Below are positions 36,208 to 45,717 of a stretch of 64,000 nt of DNA, one piece after another (position 1 is the first letter of the stretch; every line of letters begins with the position of its first letter). A model generated the notes under the pieces. The model had not been told where the DNA came from and did not search any database. It saw nothing but the letters and a program-made list of their open reading frames with translations. The position numbers and the translations under genes were made by a program. Source of the stretch: DATJLY01 sp963773665 (GTDB lineage Bacteria; Pseudomonadota; Alphaproteobacteria; ATCC43930; CGMCC-115725); assembly GCA_963773665.1 (NCBI GenBank), contig CAVZBZ010000001.1, positions 620,001 to 684,000 on the forward strand, given 5' to 3'.

Positions 36208-37077
36208 CTAGCCTGCCTTGCGCACGCGCTGATGCGCCTTCTCGAGGGCGCGGCGCGACAGCACCGCCGCCAGATGCTGGCGATAGTCCGAAGGCGCATG
36301 CACGTCGCTCATCGCCTCGATCTTGCGGCAGCTTTCGCACGCCTCGCGGAAGAGATTTTCGGAAGCCGGCTGGCCGGTGATGGCCCTTTCCACCTCGCGC
36401 ACGCGCACCGGCGCGGGCCCGACCCCGCCGATCGTCACCGAGGCGCGCGTGATGGTCCCCGCGCGATCCTCTTCGATGAGCGCCGCCGCCGAGCAGATCG
36501 CGAAATCGCCGTGCCGGCGCGAGAACTCGATGAAGGCATAGCCGTGGCCCTCGGGCCAGAGCGGCAAGGTCACGCCCGTCACCATCTCGTCGGGCTCGAT
36601 GGCCGGCGTCATATAGCCGCGCGAGAATTCCGCCATGGCGATGTCGCGCTTGCCCTTGGCCGAGGCGGCATGCACCGTGCCATCGAGCGCGGCCGCGACC
36701 GATACGATCTCCGCCGCCGGATCGAGATGGCAGAGCGAGCCGCCGACGGTGCCGCGATTCCGCGTCTGGCGGTGGCCGACCTGGAGGATCGCCTCGTGCA
36801 GGAGGGGGCAGCGCTCCTTCACTTCGCTCGAGAATTCGAGTTCGCGCTGCCGCGTCATAGCGCCCAATTCCAGCGCCTTGGCATTGGCGCGCAGATAGGA
36901 AAGCTCGGCGATGCCGTTGATGTCGACCAGGTGGTCCGGCAGCACATAGCGGAAATTCAGCATCGGCATCAGCGATTGTCCGCCGGCCAGAAGCCGCGCG
37001 TTGTCGAGGCTGGCGAGGAGTCCCGTCACCTCGGCGACCGATGTCGGATCGTAATAGCGGAACCGCGGCGGCTTCAT
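36208..37077 (-). CDS. Molybdenum hydroxylase medium (FAD) subunit
   Basis: The 289-residue flavoprotein has the FAD motifs LLAGGQSLMPML (about residues 30-41) and NRGTVGGSLCHLDPAAE (about 105-121), and the C-terminal CO-dehydrogenase-flavoprotein domain. I start at 37077 (MKPPRFRYYDP); an upstream ATG would add 12 residues with no ribosome site. The 101-bp gap to the divergent large subunit gene (37078-37178) probably holds a shared control region. Confidence 0.92.
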   Translation of the reverse strand: MKPPRFRYYDPTSVAEVTGLLASLDNARLLAGGQSLMPMLNFRYVLPDHLVDINGIAELSYLRANAKALELGAMTRQRELEFSSEVKERCPLLHEAILQVGHRQTRNRGTVGGSLCHLDPAAEIVSVAAALDGTVHAASAKGKRDIAMAEFSRGYMTPAIEPDEMVTGVTLPLWPEGHGYAFIEFSRRHGDFAICSAAALIEEDRAGTITRASVTIGGVGPAPVRVREVERAITGQPASENLFREACESCRKIEAMSDVHAPSDYRQHLAAVLSRRALEKAHQRVRKAG

Positions 37078-37178
37078 GAGCCCAATGTGAGGGCCGAACC
37101 GATGGGAAATCAAGATGTTTGCTTGAACCGCCGCAATTGGCGCAATACTGCCCCTTAGGGCGATCCATGGAGGGGGGC

Positions 37179-39470
37179 GTGACGTTCGTCGGGAAATCGG
37201 TAACGCGCCTCGAGGACCCGCCGCTCCTCGCCGGGCGAGCGCGCTTTGCCGACGACATTGATTTTCCCGGCGCGCTCCATATGCGGATCGTGCGGTCGCC
37301 GCTGGCGCATGGAATGATCCGCGCGGTCGATGTCGCGGCGGCGCTCCAAGCGCCCGGCATCGCGGCGGTGTGGACGGCCGACGACCTGGCCGATCTCCCG
37401 CCCATAGAATTCCGCGAAGGCCCGATCGCGGCGCTCGCTCCCTACCGCCAGCCCGTGCTCGCTCGCGATCGCGTGCGCTATGTCGGCGAGCCGGTTGCGG
37501 CCGTCTTTGCCGACGATCCCTACCGCGCCGAGGACGCGGCCATGCTGGTCGCCCTCGAAATCGATGCGCTGCCGCCGCTTCTCGACGCCTGCGCCGAACC
37601 GGGCGAATTCGCGGCAGGCCTCGGCACCGAGGCGCTCGTCGAGGTGAAGACCTACGGCGATATCGAGGCGGCGTTCGGCGCGGCGCACGCGGTCGTCGCG
37701 CTCGAGCTTGCGATCGGGCGCCATTCCGGCGTGCCGCTCGAAACGCGCGGCGCCATCGCCCGCTACGACCTGGCGCGCGACGTGCTCGAACTGCACGGCG
37801 CGGCCAAAGTGCCGCACCGGAACCGCGAGGCGCTGGCGCGCATGCTCGGCCGGGCGCGCGACAGGGTGCAGCTCTACGAGGGCCATGTCGGCGGCGGCTT
37901 CGGCGTGCGCGGCGAGATCTATCCCGAGGACGTGCTGGTCTGCGTTGCCGCCTTGCGGCTCGGCCGACCGGTCAAATGGATCGAGGACCGCCGCGAAAAT
38001 CTCGTCGCCGCCAATCATTCGCGCCAGCAGCATCATCGCGTGCGCGCGGCGATCGATGCGGAAGGCCGCATCCTCGGCATGGATGACGAGTTCATCCTCG
38101 ATCAGGGCGCCTATGTCAGGACGCACGGCGCGCGCGTCCTCGACATGACGGCGAGCATGCTGCCCGGCCCCTATCTCGTGCCGGCCTTCCGCTCGGTCGG
38201 GCGCTTTCGCCTCAGCAACAAGACGCCGGCCGCCACATATCGCGCGCCCGGACGCTATGAAAGCAGCTTCGTGCGCGAGCGGCTCGTCGATGCGATCGCG
38301 CTTCGGCTCGGGCTCGATCCGATCGAAGTCCGCCGCCGCAATCTCATTGCCGCCGAGGCGATGCCGTTCGCGCGCGGCCTCGATGCGATCGGCGACGACG
38401 TGGTCTACGATTCGGGCGACTACGCGGCGCTTCTCGACAAGGCGCTGGCGGCGGTCGAATGGCCGAAGCTCAAGCGCAATCTTGCGGCCCGGCGTGAGGC
38501 AGGCGAGGCCGTCGGTGCGGGCGTCGCCTTCTTCGTCGAGAAGAGCGGACTTGGGCCCAAGGACGGCGTGCGCGTCGAGGCGAACGAAGCGGGCGCGGTC
38601 GAGGTCGTGACCGGCGGCGCCTCGCTCGGCCAGGGCTTCGAGACGGTCATGGCGCAAATCTGCGCCGACGCGCTCGGCGTCGATTATCGCAACATTCGCG
38701 TCATCCACGGCCAGACCGACCGCATCGCCAACGGGATCGGCGCGCACGCCTCACGCGCCACGGTGATGACCGGATCGGCGACCGCGATCGCGGCGGCGAA
38801 TTTGCGCCGCGCGGCACTCGAAGCCGCAGCGGAATTGCTGCAGGCGCCGGCCGCAAGCCTCGATATTCTGGACGGCAGGATCGTGCGCAGAGACGCACCG
38901 CTCGGTCCGTCGCTCTCCTTGGGAGAGATCGCGCGCCATAACGGCGGAGTGCTCTCGGCCGAAGGCTGGCACGAGACGCCGCACATGAATTATCCCTATG
39001 GCTGTCACATCGCGGTGGTCAGGGTCGACCGCGACACCGGCGCCGTCGCGGTCGAGCGCTATCTCGCGGCCTACGACATCGGCCGGGCGATCAACCCGAT
39101 GTTGGTCGAAGGCCAGATCGTCGGCGGCTTCGCGCAAGGACTGGGCGGCGCGCTGGCCGAGGAATTCGCCTACGATGCGGCGGGCCAGCCGCTTTCCGTC
39201 ACCTTCGCCGACTACCTTTTGCCGGCCGCGTGCGAGACGCCGCGCGTAGACGTCCTGCTGCGGGAGGACGCGCCGAGCCCGCTCAACGCGCTCGGCATCA
39301 AGGGCGCGGGCGAGGCCGGCGTCACCGGCGTCGGCGCCGCCATCGCGTCCGCGATCGACGATGCGATCCAATTGCCCGGCGCCGTCACGTCTTTGCCGGT
39401 GACGCCGCAGCGCGTGCTCGCCCTCCTTGCGCGTCAGGGTTGCGGCATGCCGGGGCGTAGTGTTTCATAG
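37179..39470 (+). CDS. Molybdenum hydroxylase large subunit 1
   Basis: The 763-residue Mo-binding subunit starts FVGKSVTRLEDPPLLAGRA, as in CO-dehydrogenase/aldehyde-oxidase proteins. Cofactor motifs are GHVGGGFGVRGE, TYRAPGRYE, GGASLGQGFE and the active-site Glu in GIKGAGEAG. The CO-dehydrogenase loop AYRCSFR is not present, so it is not a CO dehydrogenase. I use GTG 37179 because GGAGG lies 5 bp before it; ATG 37167 would contain that site. It pairs with the small and medium subunits on the other strand. The substrate is unknown. Confidence 0.9.
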   Translation: MTFVGKSVTRLEDPPLLAGRARFADDIDFPGALHMRIVRSPLAHGMIRAVDVAAALQAPGIAAVWTADDLADLPPIEFREGPIAALAPYRQPVLARDRVRYVGEPVAAVFADDPYRAEDAAMLVALEIDALPPLLDACAEPGEFAAGLGTEALVEVKTYGDIEAAFGAAHAVVALELAIGRHSGVPLETRGAIARYDLARDVLELHGAAKVPHRNREALARMLGRARDRVQLYEGHVGGGFGVRGEIYPEDVLVCVAALRLGRPVKWIEDRRENLVAANHSRQQHHRVRAAIDAEGRILGMDDEFILDQGAYVRTHGARVLDMTASMLPGPYLVPAFRSVGRFRLSNKTPAATYRAPGRYESSFVRERLVDAIALRLGLDPIEVRRRNLIAAEAMPFARGLDAIGDDVVYDSGDYAALLDKALAAVEWPKLKRNLAARREAGEAVGAGVAFFVEKSGLGPKDGVRVEANEAGAVEVVTGGASLGQGFETVMAQICADALGVDYRNIRVIHGQTDRIANGIGAHASRATVMTGSATAIAAANLRRAALEAAAELLQAPAASLDILDGRIVRRDAPLGPSLSLGEIARHNGGVLSAEGWHETPHMNYPYGCHIAVVRVDRDTGAVAVERYLAAYDIGRAINPMLVEGQIVGGFAQGLGGALAEEFAYDAAGQPLSVTFADYLLPAACETPRVDVLLREDAPSPLNALGIKGAGEAGVTGVGAAIASAIDDAIQLPGAVTSLPVTPQRVLALLARQGCGMPGRSVS

Positions 39471-39473
39471 CGC

Positions 39474-41507
39474 ATGCTCGCCGCGGCGCTGCAGGCGCTT
39501 CATGTCGTGCTCGAGCCGATGCGGCTCCTCATCATGGCGGGCGGTGTCGTGCTCGGCCTTTCGCTCGGCGTCATCCCGGGGCTGGGCGGCGTCGTCGCGC
39601 TCGCGATCCTCATTCCGTTCACGTACAACCTCGACGCCTTCACCGCCTTCGCGCTGCTGATCGGCATGGCGTCGGTCACGACCATCTCGGACCTCATTCC
39701 GGCGGTGCTGTTCGGCGTGCCCGGCACGGTCGGGGCGGCAGCGACCGTGCTCGACGGCCATCCGCTGGCGAAGCAGGGCATGGCGGCGCGGGCCTTCGGC
39801 GCGGGCTATGCCGCGTCGCTCATCGGCGGCGTGTTCGGCGCAGCGCTTCTCGCGGTGGCGATCCCGGTGCTGCGGCCGGTGGTGCTTTATCTCGCCTCGC
39901 CCGAGCTTCTGTCGTTCTGCATCTTCGGGCTGTCGATGGTCGGCGTGCTTTCGGGCAAGGCGCCCTTGAAAGGCCTCACGGCCGCGTGCCTCGGCCTCAT
40001 GCTGGCGATGATCGGCAGCAATTCGCAGACCGGGACGCTGCGCTGGACGTTCGGCTCGCTTTATCTCTGGGACCACCTGCCGCTCGTGCCGGTGACGCTC
40101 GGCCTCTTCGCCATCCCCGAGCTCGCCGACATGGCGATCCAGCGCACCAGCATCGCCGGCCGCGCGATCGGCGGCGACATTCGCCTTGCCGATCAATGGG
40201 CCGGGGTAAGGGACGCGCTCAGAAGCTGGTGGCTCATCCTGCGCTGCTCGTGGCTTGGCGCGATCCTCGGCGCGGTGCCGGGGCTGGGCGCCGCGGTGAT
40301 CGACTGGATCGCCTATGGCCATGCCATCCGCACCGAGAAGAATACCGAGAATTTCGGGCATGGCGATATCCGCGGCGTCATCGCGGCGATCGCCTCGGAC
40401 AATGCCAAGGAGGGCGGGCATCTCGTCCCGACCATCGCCTTCGGCGTCCCGGCCGGCGCCTCGATGGCGATCCTGCTGAGCGCCTTTCTGATGCACGGGC
40501 TCGTGCCGGGACCCGACATGCTGACGAAGCATCTCGACGTGACCTATTCGATCATCTGGACCTTGACGATTGCGCACATTCTGGGCGCGGGCCTGTGCAT
40601 CTTGGCGAGCGGGCTTTTCGCGCGGCTGGCGACGGTGCGGGTGGGCCTGCTGCTGCCGCTCGTGCTGACCGTCATCTTCATCGGCGCCTATCAGGGCTCG
40701 CAGAGCTGGGGCGATCTTTATTCGATGGTATTCTTCGGCACGATCGGCTGGATGATGAAGCATCTCGGCTGGCCGCGCCCGCCGCTCATCCTGGGCTTCG
40801 TCCTGGGCAGCATCTTCGAGCGCTATTTCTTCATCTCGACTGAGATCTACGGCGCCGCCTGGGTGCTCCGGCCGGTCGTGCTCGCCGTCCTCGCCGCGGC
40901 GGCCTGGGTCGTGATCCCGTCGCTCCGAACGCACGTGCGCGATCTCTGGGCGACATTCACCCACTTCAGCCTTGCGGCCTTGCGCTTCGAGCGGAACGCC
41001 GCCTTCACGCTCGCGCTCATCGCCTCGATCCTCGTCGCGTTGTGGTTCTCGCTCGCCTGGCCAGCCGCCGCGAGGCTCGTGCCGCATACGGCTGCCTTCG
41101 CGGCGTTGTTCTTCGCGGTGCTGAACCTCGCGACCGAGATTTTCGCGCGCCGCGCCGAAGCGAAGGCCGCGCCCAAGGGTGCCCACGCGGCGCGGCTGCA
41201 GCCGATCGAGATCGCGGAAGCGGTCACGGGGCCGCTCGTCCGCGTGCGCGCGCTCCGCTATTTCGGCTGGCTCGCGGCATTTCTCGTCGCGGGCGCGCTC
41301 ATCGGCATGCTGCCGTCGCTCTTCCTGTTCGTGCTGCTGCAGATGCGGCTCGAGTTTCGCGAAGGCTGGACGCACGCCGCGGCGTGCGCGTGCGTTGCGA
41401 CGCTCCTCATCTATGTTCTGTTCGACCGCACCTTCTCGCTGCCGTGGCCGCAGGCGCTCATCGGCGACGTGTTTCCGGCACTTCGCGACGCGAGCGGGCT
41501 GGTCTAG
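39474..41507 (+). CDS. TctA-TctB fusion, tripartite tricarboxylate transporter
   Basis: This 677-residue membrane protein begins with the TctA permease (about residues 1-500), with the signatures GLSLGVIPGLGGVVAL, PGTVGAAATVLDGHPLAKQG and GHGDIRGVIAAIASDNAKEGG. After about residue 500 comes a separate hydrophobic module with four helices like TctB (for example FTLALIASILVALWFSLA and YFGWLAAFLVAGALIGML). Most systems encode TctB separately, so this is a natural fusion. With the adjacent TctC it would import a carboxylate. It starts 3 bp after the large-subunit gene. Confidence 0.85.
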   Translation: MLAAALQALHVVLEPMRLLIMAGGVVLGLSLGVIPGLGGVVALAILIPFTYNLDAFTAFALLIGMASVTTISDLIPAVLFGVPGTVGAAATVLDGHPLAKQGMAARAFGAGYAASLIGGVFGAALLAVAIPVLRPVVLYLASPELLSFCIFGLSMVGVLSGKAPLKGLTAACLGLMLAMIGSNSQTGTLRWTFGSLYLWDHLPLVPVTLGLFAIPELADMAIQRTSIAGRAIGGDIRLADQWAGVRDALRSWWLILRCSWLGAILGAVPGLGAAVIDWIAYGHAIRTEKNTENFGHGDIRGVIAAIASDNAKEGGHLVPTIAFGVPAGASMAILLSAFLMHGLVPGPDMLTKHLDVTYSIIWTLTIAHILGAGLCILASGLFARLATVRVGLLLPLVLTVIFIGAYQGSQSWGDLYSMVFFGTIGWMMKHLGWPRPPLILGFVLGSIFERYFFISTEIYGAAWVLRPVVLAVLAAAAWVVIPSLRTHVRDLWATFTHFSLAALRFERNAAFTLALIASILVALWFSLAWPAAARLVPHTAAFAALFFAVLNLATEIFARRAEAKAAPKGAHAARLQPIEIAEAVTGPLVRVRALRYFGWLAAFLVAGALIGMLPSLFLFVLLQMRLEFREGWTHAAACACVATLLIYVLFDRTFSLPWPQALIGDVFPALRDASGLV

Positions 41508-41534
41508 AGTGCCGCGCCAATGAGGGAGGATCGC

Positions 41535-42563
41535 GTGTTCCGCAAATTCGGCTGCATCGCCGCGTCGATGATTTTCGCCGCCGCCCTCCTCGCCATGGCG
41601 CCGGCGCGCGCCGACGGCGTCGAGTCCTTCTACAAGGGCCGCACGGTTCAGGTCGCGATCGGCTACAGCGTCGGCGGCGGCTACGACCTCTATGCAAGGC
41701 TCGTCGCCGAGCATATGGGCAAGCACATTCCCGGCAATCCCACGCTCGTGCCGCAGAACATGCCCGGCGCCGGCAGCCTCAAGGCGGCAAATTATCTGTA
41801 CTCGGTCGCGCCCAAGGACGGCTCGGTCATCGGCACATTCGGGCGCAGCATGGGGCTCGAGCCGCTGGTCGGCAAGGATGCCGACTATGACGGCACGAAA
41901 TTCAGCTGGCTCGGCTCGGTCACGAACGACGTGAGCCTTTGCGTGTCGTGGAAGACATCGCCGATCAAGACCTGGAACGACATGCTGACGAAGAACTTCA
42001 CCTTTGCCGGCGAAGGCTCGGGCGCCGATCCCGACGTGTTCACGCTCGCCATCGACAACGTATTCGGCGCCAAGGCGAAGCTGGTGCGCGGATATCCCGG
42101 GACCAACGAAGCGACGCTCGCGATGGAGCGCGGCGAGGTCGACGGCCTGTGCGGCCTGTCGCTCGGCACCATGAAGAGCCGCCACGGCGCCTGGCTCAAG
42201 GACGGATCGGTGAACCTCCTCGTCCAGGCGGGCATCCGCAAATCGCCCGAGCTGCCGGATGTCCCGTTCCTCACGGATCAGACGACGGATCCGGAAAAGG
42301 TGCGGATCGTGAAGTTCATCGTCGCGGGCCAGGGCATGGCGCGCCCGTTCGTGGCGCCCCCCGGCATCCCGCCGGAGCGCAAGGCGGCGTTGCGCGCGGC
42401 CTTCGACGCCACCATGAAGGACCCGGATTTCCTTGCCGAGGCCGAACGCCGCGATATCGAGGTCAATCCGGTGACGGGCGCCGAGATCGATGCGCTGCTG
42501 GCCGACGTCTACGCCACGCCCAAGGACATCGTCGCCAAAGCGGCCGCCGCCATGGCGAACTAG
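41535..42563 (+). CDS. TctC/Bug-family substrate-binding protein
   Basis: The 342-residue periplasmic protein has a signal peptide (CIAASMIFAAALLAMAPARA). The Bug fold has FYKGRTVQVAIGYSVGGGYD, NPTLVPQNMPGAGSLKAANY and GVPAG-like turns. It binds carboxylates for TctAB uptake. I use GTG 41535, since GGGAGG lies at 41524-41529; an ATG at 41520 would make the ribosome site coding. It sits in the transporter-hydroxylase operon. Confidence 0.88.
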   Translation: MFRKFGCIAASMIFAAALLAMAPARADGVESFYKGRTVQVAIGYSVGGGYDLYARLVAEHMGKHIPGNPTLVPQNMPGAGSLKAANYLYSVAPKDGSVIGTFGRSMGLEPLVGKDADYDGTKFSWLGSVTNDVSLCVSWKTSPIKTWNDMLTKNFTFAGEGSGADPDVFTLAIDNVFGAKAKLVRGYPGTNEATLAMERGEVDGLCGLSLGTMKSRHGAWLKDGSVNLLVQAGIRKSPELPDVPFLTDQTTDPEKVRIVKFIVAGQGMARPFVAPPGIPPERKAALRAAFDATMKDPDFLAEAERRDIEVNPVTGAEIDALLADVYATPKDIVAKAAAAMAN

Positions 42564-42569
42564 CGGCGA

Positions 42570-44894
42570 ATGGCGCTCGTCGGACAGCCAATCCGCCGGT
42601 TCGAAGACGGGCGGCTGCTCAGAGGCGCGGGACGCTTCATTGGCGACATCGCGCCGCCGGGCGCGCTCCATGTCGCATTCGTGCGCAGCCCCCATGCCCA
42701 TGCGTCGGTGCACGGCATCGACGCGGCGCCGGCACGCAATTTGCCCGGGGTCGTCGCGGTCCTGAGCCTCGATGGCCTGCGCCCGGTCCTCGCCGAAGCC
42801 CGGCTGCCGCGCAATCCGCAGGCGTCACGGCAGCCGCCCGGCAGCACGCCCTTCGTGCTTGCCGAGCGCGAGGTTGCCTTCGTCGGCGAGCCGGTGGCGC
42901 TTGTCGCCGCAGGCTCGCGCGCCGTTGCCGAGGACGCGGCGGCGCTGGTCACGGTCGATTATCGGGTCCTTCCCGCCATCGCCGACTGCCGGCGCGCCGT
43001 CGAAGCCGGGGCGCCCAAGGCGCGGCTCGAGCTGCAGGGCAACGTGCTTGCGACATTCTCGGTCGCCTACGGCGATATCGACGCGGCGTTTCGCGGCGCG
43101 GCCCGGACCGTATCGTGCGATCTCCACCAGCATCGCGGCGCCGGGCACCCGATCGAGCCGCGCGGGATCGCCGTCGAAATCCAGGCCGGCGATGCGTTGA
43201 CCGTCTGGGCCTCGACCCAGCTCGCGCATGACCTTCGCGACGCGATCGCGAACGTGCTGGGGCTCGACGAGAACAGGCTCCGGGTCGCAACGCCCGACGT
43301 CGGCGGCGGCTTCGGCCCCAAATACTGCGTCTATCAGGAAGAGGTGGCGGTCGCGGCCGCTGCGTGGCTGTTGCGGCGCCCGCTCGTCTGGATCGAGGAT
43401 CGCCGGGAGCATTTCCTCTCGGCGATCCAGGAGCGCGACCAGTATTGGTCGATGGCAATGGCATTGGACGATGGCGCCAGGATTCGCGGCATTCGCGGCC
43501 GGCTGGTGCACGATCAGGGCGCCTATGCCCTGAAGGACGTGAACCTGCCCTATAACGCCGCGACCTCGGTCACCGGGCCCTATGTCGTTCCCGCTTTCGC
43601 GATGGACGCAACGATCGTGCTGACCAACAAGGTGGCGGCCTCGTCGGTGCGCGGCGCGGGATATCCCGAGGCGTGCTTCGCGATGGAGCGGCTCATGGAC
43701 CGCGCGGCGCGCGCCTTCGGCCTCGACCGCGCCGAGCTGCGGCGCCGCAATCTCATCGCGGCGGACAAGATGCCTTATGAGAAGCCGCTCAAGGCGCGCT
43801 CCGGCGCGGCCATCGTCTATGACAGCGGCGACTATCCCGCGTGCCAGGCGGAACTCTTGGCGGCAGCGGAGTGGGATTCGTTCCCGTCGCGCCAGCGCGC
43901 CGCGCGCGGCGAAGGACGCTATCCCGGCATCGGCCTCGCCCATGCGATAAAGGGAACCGGACGCGGGCCGTTCGAGACCGGCATCGTGCGCGTCGCACCC
44001 TCGGGCCGCGTCTCGATCGCGACCGGCGCGGCCGCGATGGGGCAAGGTCTCGCCACGGCGCTGGCGCAAATCTGCGCCGAGGAGCTGGGCATCGCCCCCG
44101 ACCGGGTCAGCGTCACCGCCGGCGACACGGCGCTCGCGCCGTGGGGACATGGCGGATTCGCGAGCCGCCAGCTCGTCACCGCCGGCTCATCGGTGCGGCT
44201 TGCCGCCCGCGCGGTCGCCGATAAGGCGCGGAAGCTCGCGAGCCACATCCTCGAGGCCGACGAGGCCGATCTCGAGCTTGCGGACGGCGCGGTCCGCATC
44301 GCGGGCGTGCCGCACAAGGAAGTGAGCCTCGGCGAACTCGCGCGAATTCTGCGCGGCGCGCCCGGTTACGGCTTTCCGCCCGGCATCGAGCCGGGGCTCG
44401 AAGCGAACCGTCCCTTCATGACCGAGGCGCTCGCTTACGCCAATGCGTTTCACGTGGCCGAGGTCGAAGTCGATATCGAAACCGGCGCGGTATCGATTTT
44501 GCGCTATCACGCGATCCAGGATTCGGGCGTGCTGATCAACCCGCTCATCGTCGAGGGCCAGGTGCTGGGCGGCATCGCGCACGGCATCGGCAACGCCATT
44601 TTCGAGCGCATGGAGTATGACGACGATGCGCAGCCGCTGACGACGTCCTTTGGCGACTATCTGCTGCCGACGGCCCCGGAGCTGCCGCGCTTCGCGACAC
44701 GCTACAAGCAGTCGCCGTCGCCGATGAACCCGCTGGGCGCGAAGGGCGTGGGCGAAGTCGGCACGATTCCCGCTGCCGCCGCAATCATATCCGCGATCGA
44801 GGACGCGCTCGAGCCGTTCGGCATCGAGATCGACGAAACGCCGCTCCGCCCGCAACGCCTCGTCTGGCTCGTCAGGAATTCGCGTCGGGGATAA
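42570..44894 (+). CDS. Molybdenum hydroxylase large subunit 2
   Basis: The 774-residue second Mo-binding subunit is only distantly similar to the first. Motifs are PDVGGGFGPKY, VRGAGYPEACFAMERL, GAAAMGQGLAT and the catalytic Glu in GAKGVGEVG. No second small or medium subunit accompanies it, so the same pair may serve both large subunits. It starts 6 bp after the TctC gene and precedes an SDR gene. Confidence 0.9.
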   Translation: MALVGQPIRRFEDGRLLRGAGRFIGDIAPPGALHVAFVRSPHAHASVHGIDAAPARNLPGVVAVLSLDGLRPVLAEARLPRNPQASRQPPGSTPFVLAEREVAFVGEPVALVAAGSRAVAEDAAALVTVDYRVLPAIADCRRAVEAGAPKARLELQGNVLATFSVAYGDIDAAFRGAARTVSCDLHQHRGAGHPIEPRGIAVEIQAGDALTVWASTQLAHDLRDAIANVLGLDENRLRVATPDVGGGFGPKYCVYQEEVAVAAAAWLLRRPLVWIEDRREHFLSAIQERDQYWSMAMALDDGARIRGIRGRLVHDQGAYALKDVNLPYNAATSVTGPYVVPAFAMDATIVLTNKVAASSVRGAGYPEACFAMERLMDRAARAFGLDRAELRRRNLIAADKMPYEKPLKARSGAAIVYDSGDYPACQAELLAAAEWDSFPSRQRAARGEGRYPGIGLAHAIKGTGRGPFETGIVRVAPSGRVSIATGAAAMGQGLATALAQICAEELGIAPDRVSVTAGDTALAPWGHGGFASRQLVTAGSSVRLAARAVADKARKLASHILEADEADLELADGAVRIAGVPHKEVSLGELARILRGAPGYGFPPGIEPGLEANRPFMTEALAYANAFHVAEVEVDIETGAVSILRYHAIQDSGVLINPLIVEGQVLGGIAHGIGNAIFERMEYDDDAQPLTTSFGDYLLPTAPELPRFATRYKQSPSPMNPLGAKGVGEVGTIPAAAAIISAIEDALEPFGIEIDETPLRPQRLVWLVRNSRRG

Positions 44895-44897
44895 GCC

Positions 44898-45701
44898 ATG
44901 GACCCATCGCTTTCGGGAAAAGTCGCGATCGTCACCGGCGCGGGGCGCGGGTTGGGCCGCGCCATGGCGCTGGGCCTCGCCGAGGCCGGCGCAGATGTCA
45001 TCGCGTTGGCCGCGCGCGAGCGGGCGGAAATCGAGTCGGCCGCTGCCGGAAACCCGCGCATCGTGCCGCTCATCGCCGACGTGACGCGCGATGACGATTG
45101 CCGGCGCGCGGTCGAGGCGGCGCTGCAGCGCTTCGGCCGGCTCGACATCGTCGTCAACAATGCCGGCCGCGGCATGAAGTATGTGAGCCAAAACTTCATG
45201 ACCGAGCCGCCGCGGTTCTGGGATGTCGCGCCCGAGACCTGGCGCCTCGTCATCGACACCAACGTCAACGGTCCGTTCCTCATGGCGCGCGCGGCGGTAC
45301 CGCATATGCGCGCGGCCGGCTGGGGCCGCATCGTCAATGTCTCGATGGCGCACGAGACGATGCGGCGTCCGGGCTTTTCGCCCTATGGCCCGTCGAAGGC
45401 CGCGCTCGAATCGGAAACGATCATCTGGGCGCATGACCTTGCCGGGAGCGGCGTCACGGTGAACGCGCTGCTGCCCGGGGGTGCTTCGCTGACCGGCATG
45501 ATTCCGGACGGATATCCCGCGTCGCTGCGCGCCGCATTGCTCGATCCCGCAATCATGGTTCCGCCCCTCCTTTATCTTTGCTCGGAGCGCGCGAACGGGA
45601 TCACCGGCATGCGCTTTGTCGCGCGGCGCTGGCGCGCCGATCTGCCGGCCGAGGAGGCGGCGTTGGCCGCGCGCGAAAATGCCGGCTGGCCAGGCGGCTG
45701 A
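44898..45701 (+). CDS. Short-chain dehydrogenase/reductase
   Basis: The 267-residue SDR has the NAD(P) motif TGAGRGLG (about residues 14-21), NNAG, the catalytic Ser in VNVSMAHET and YGPSK. A glycine-rich C-terminal part follows. It probably oxidises a hydroxyl in the pathway. The gap to the previous gene is only 3 bp, so it belongs to the operon. Coenzyme preference and substrate cannot be read from the sequence. Confidence 0.88.
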   Translation: MDPSLSGKVAIVTGAGRGLGRAMALGLAEAGADVIALAARERAEIESAAAGNPRIVPLIADVTRDDDCRRAVEAALQRFGRLDIVVNNAGRGMKYVSQNFMTEPPRFWDVAPETWRLVIDTNVNGPFLMARAAVPHMRAAGWGRIVNVSMAHETMRRPGFSPYGPSKAALESETIIWAHDLAGSGVTVNALLPGGASLTGMIPDGYPASLRAALLDPAIMVPPLLYLCSERANGITGMRFVARRWRADLPAEEAALAARENAGWPGG

Positions 45702-45717
45702 ACCGAAGGAGACGAAG

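Noticed and set aside
37078..37178. Possible promoter pair in the gap between the divergent hydroxylase genes
   Set aside because: TTGAAC and AATACT-like boxes are present but weak in both match and spacing, so no site is called.
39465..42713. A frame of over 1000 codons opposite the transporter genes
   Set aside because: It is the antisense shadow of the TctA-TctB and TctC genes, with low-complexity charged composition and no family features.
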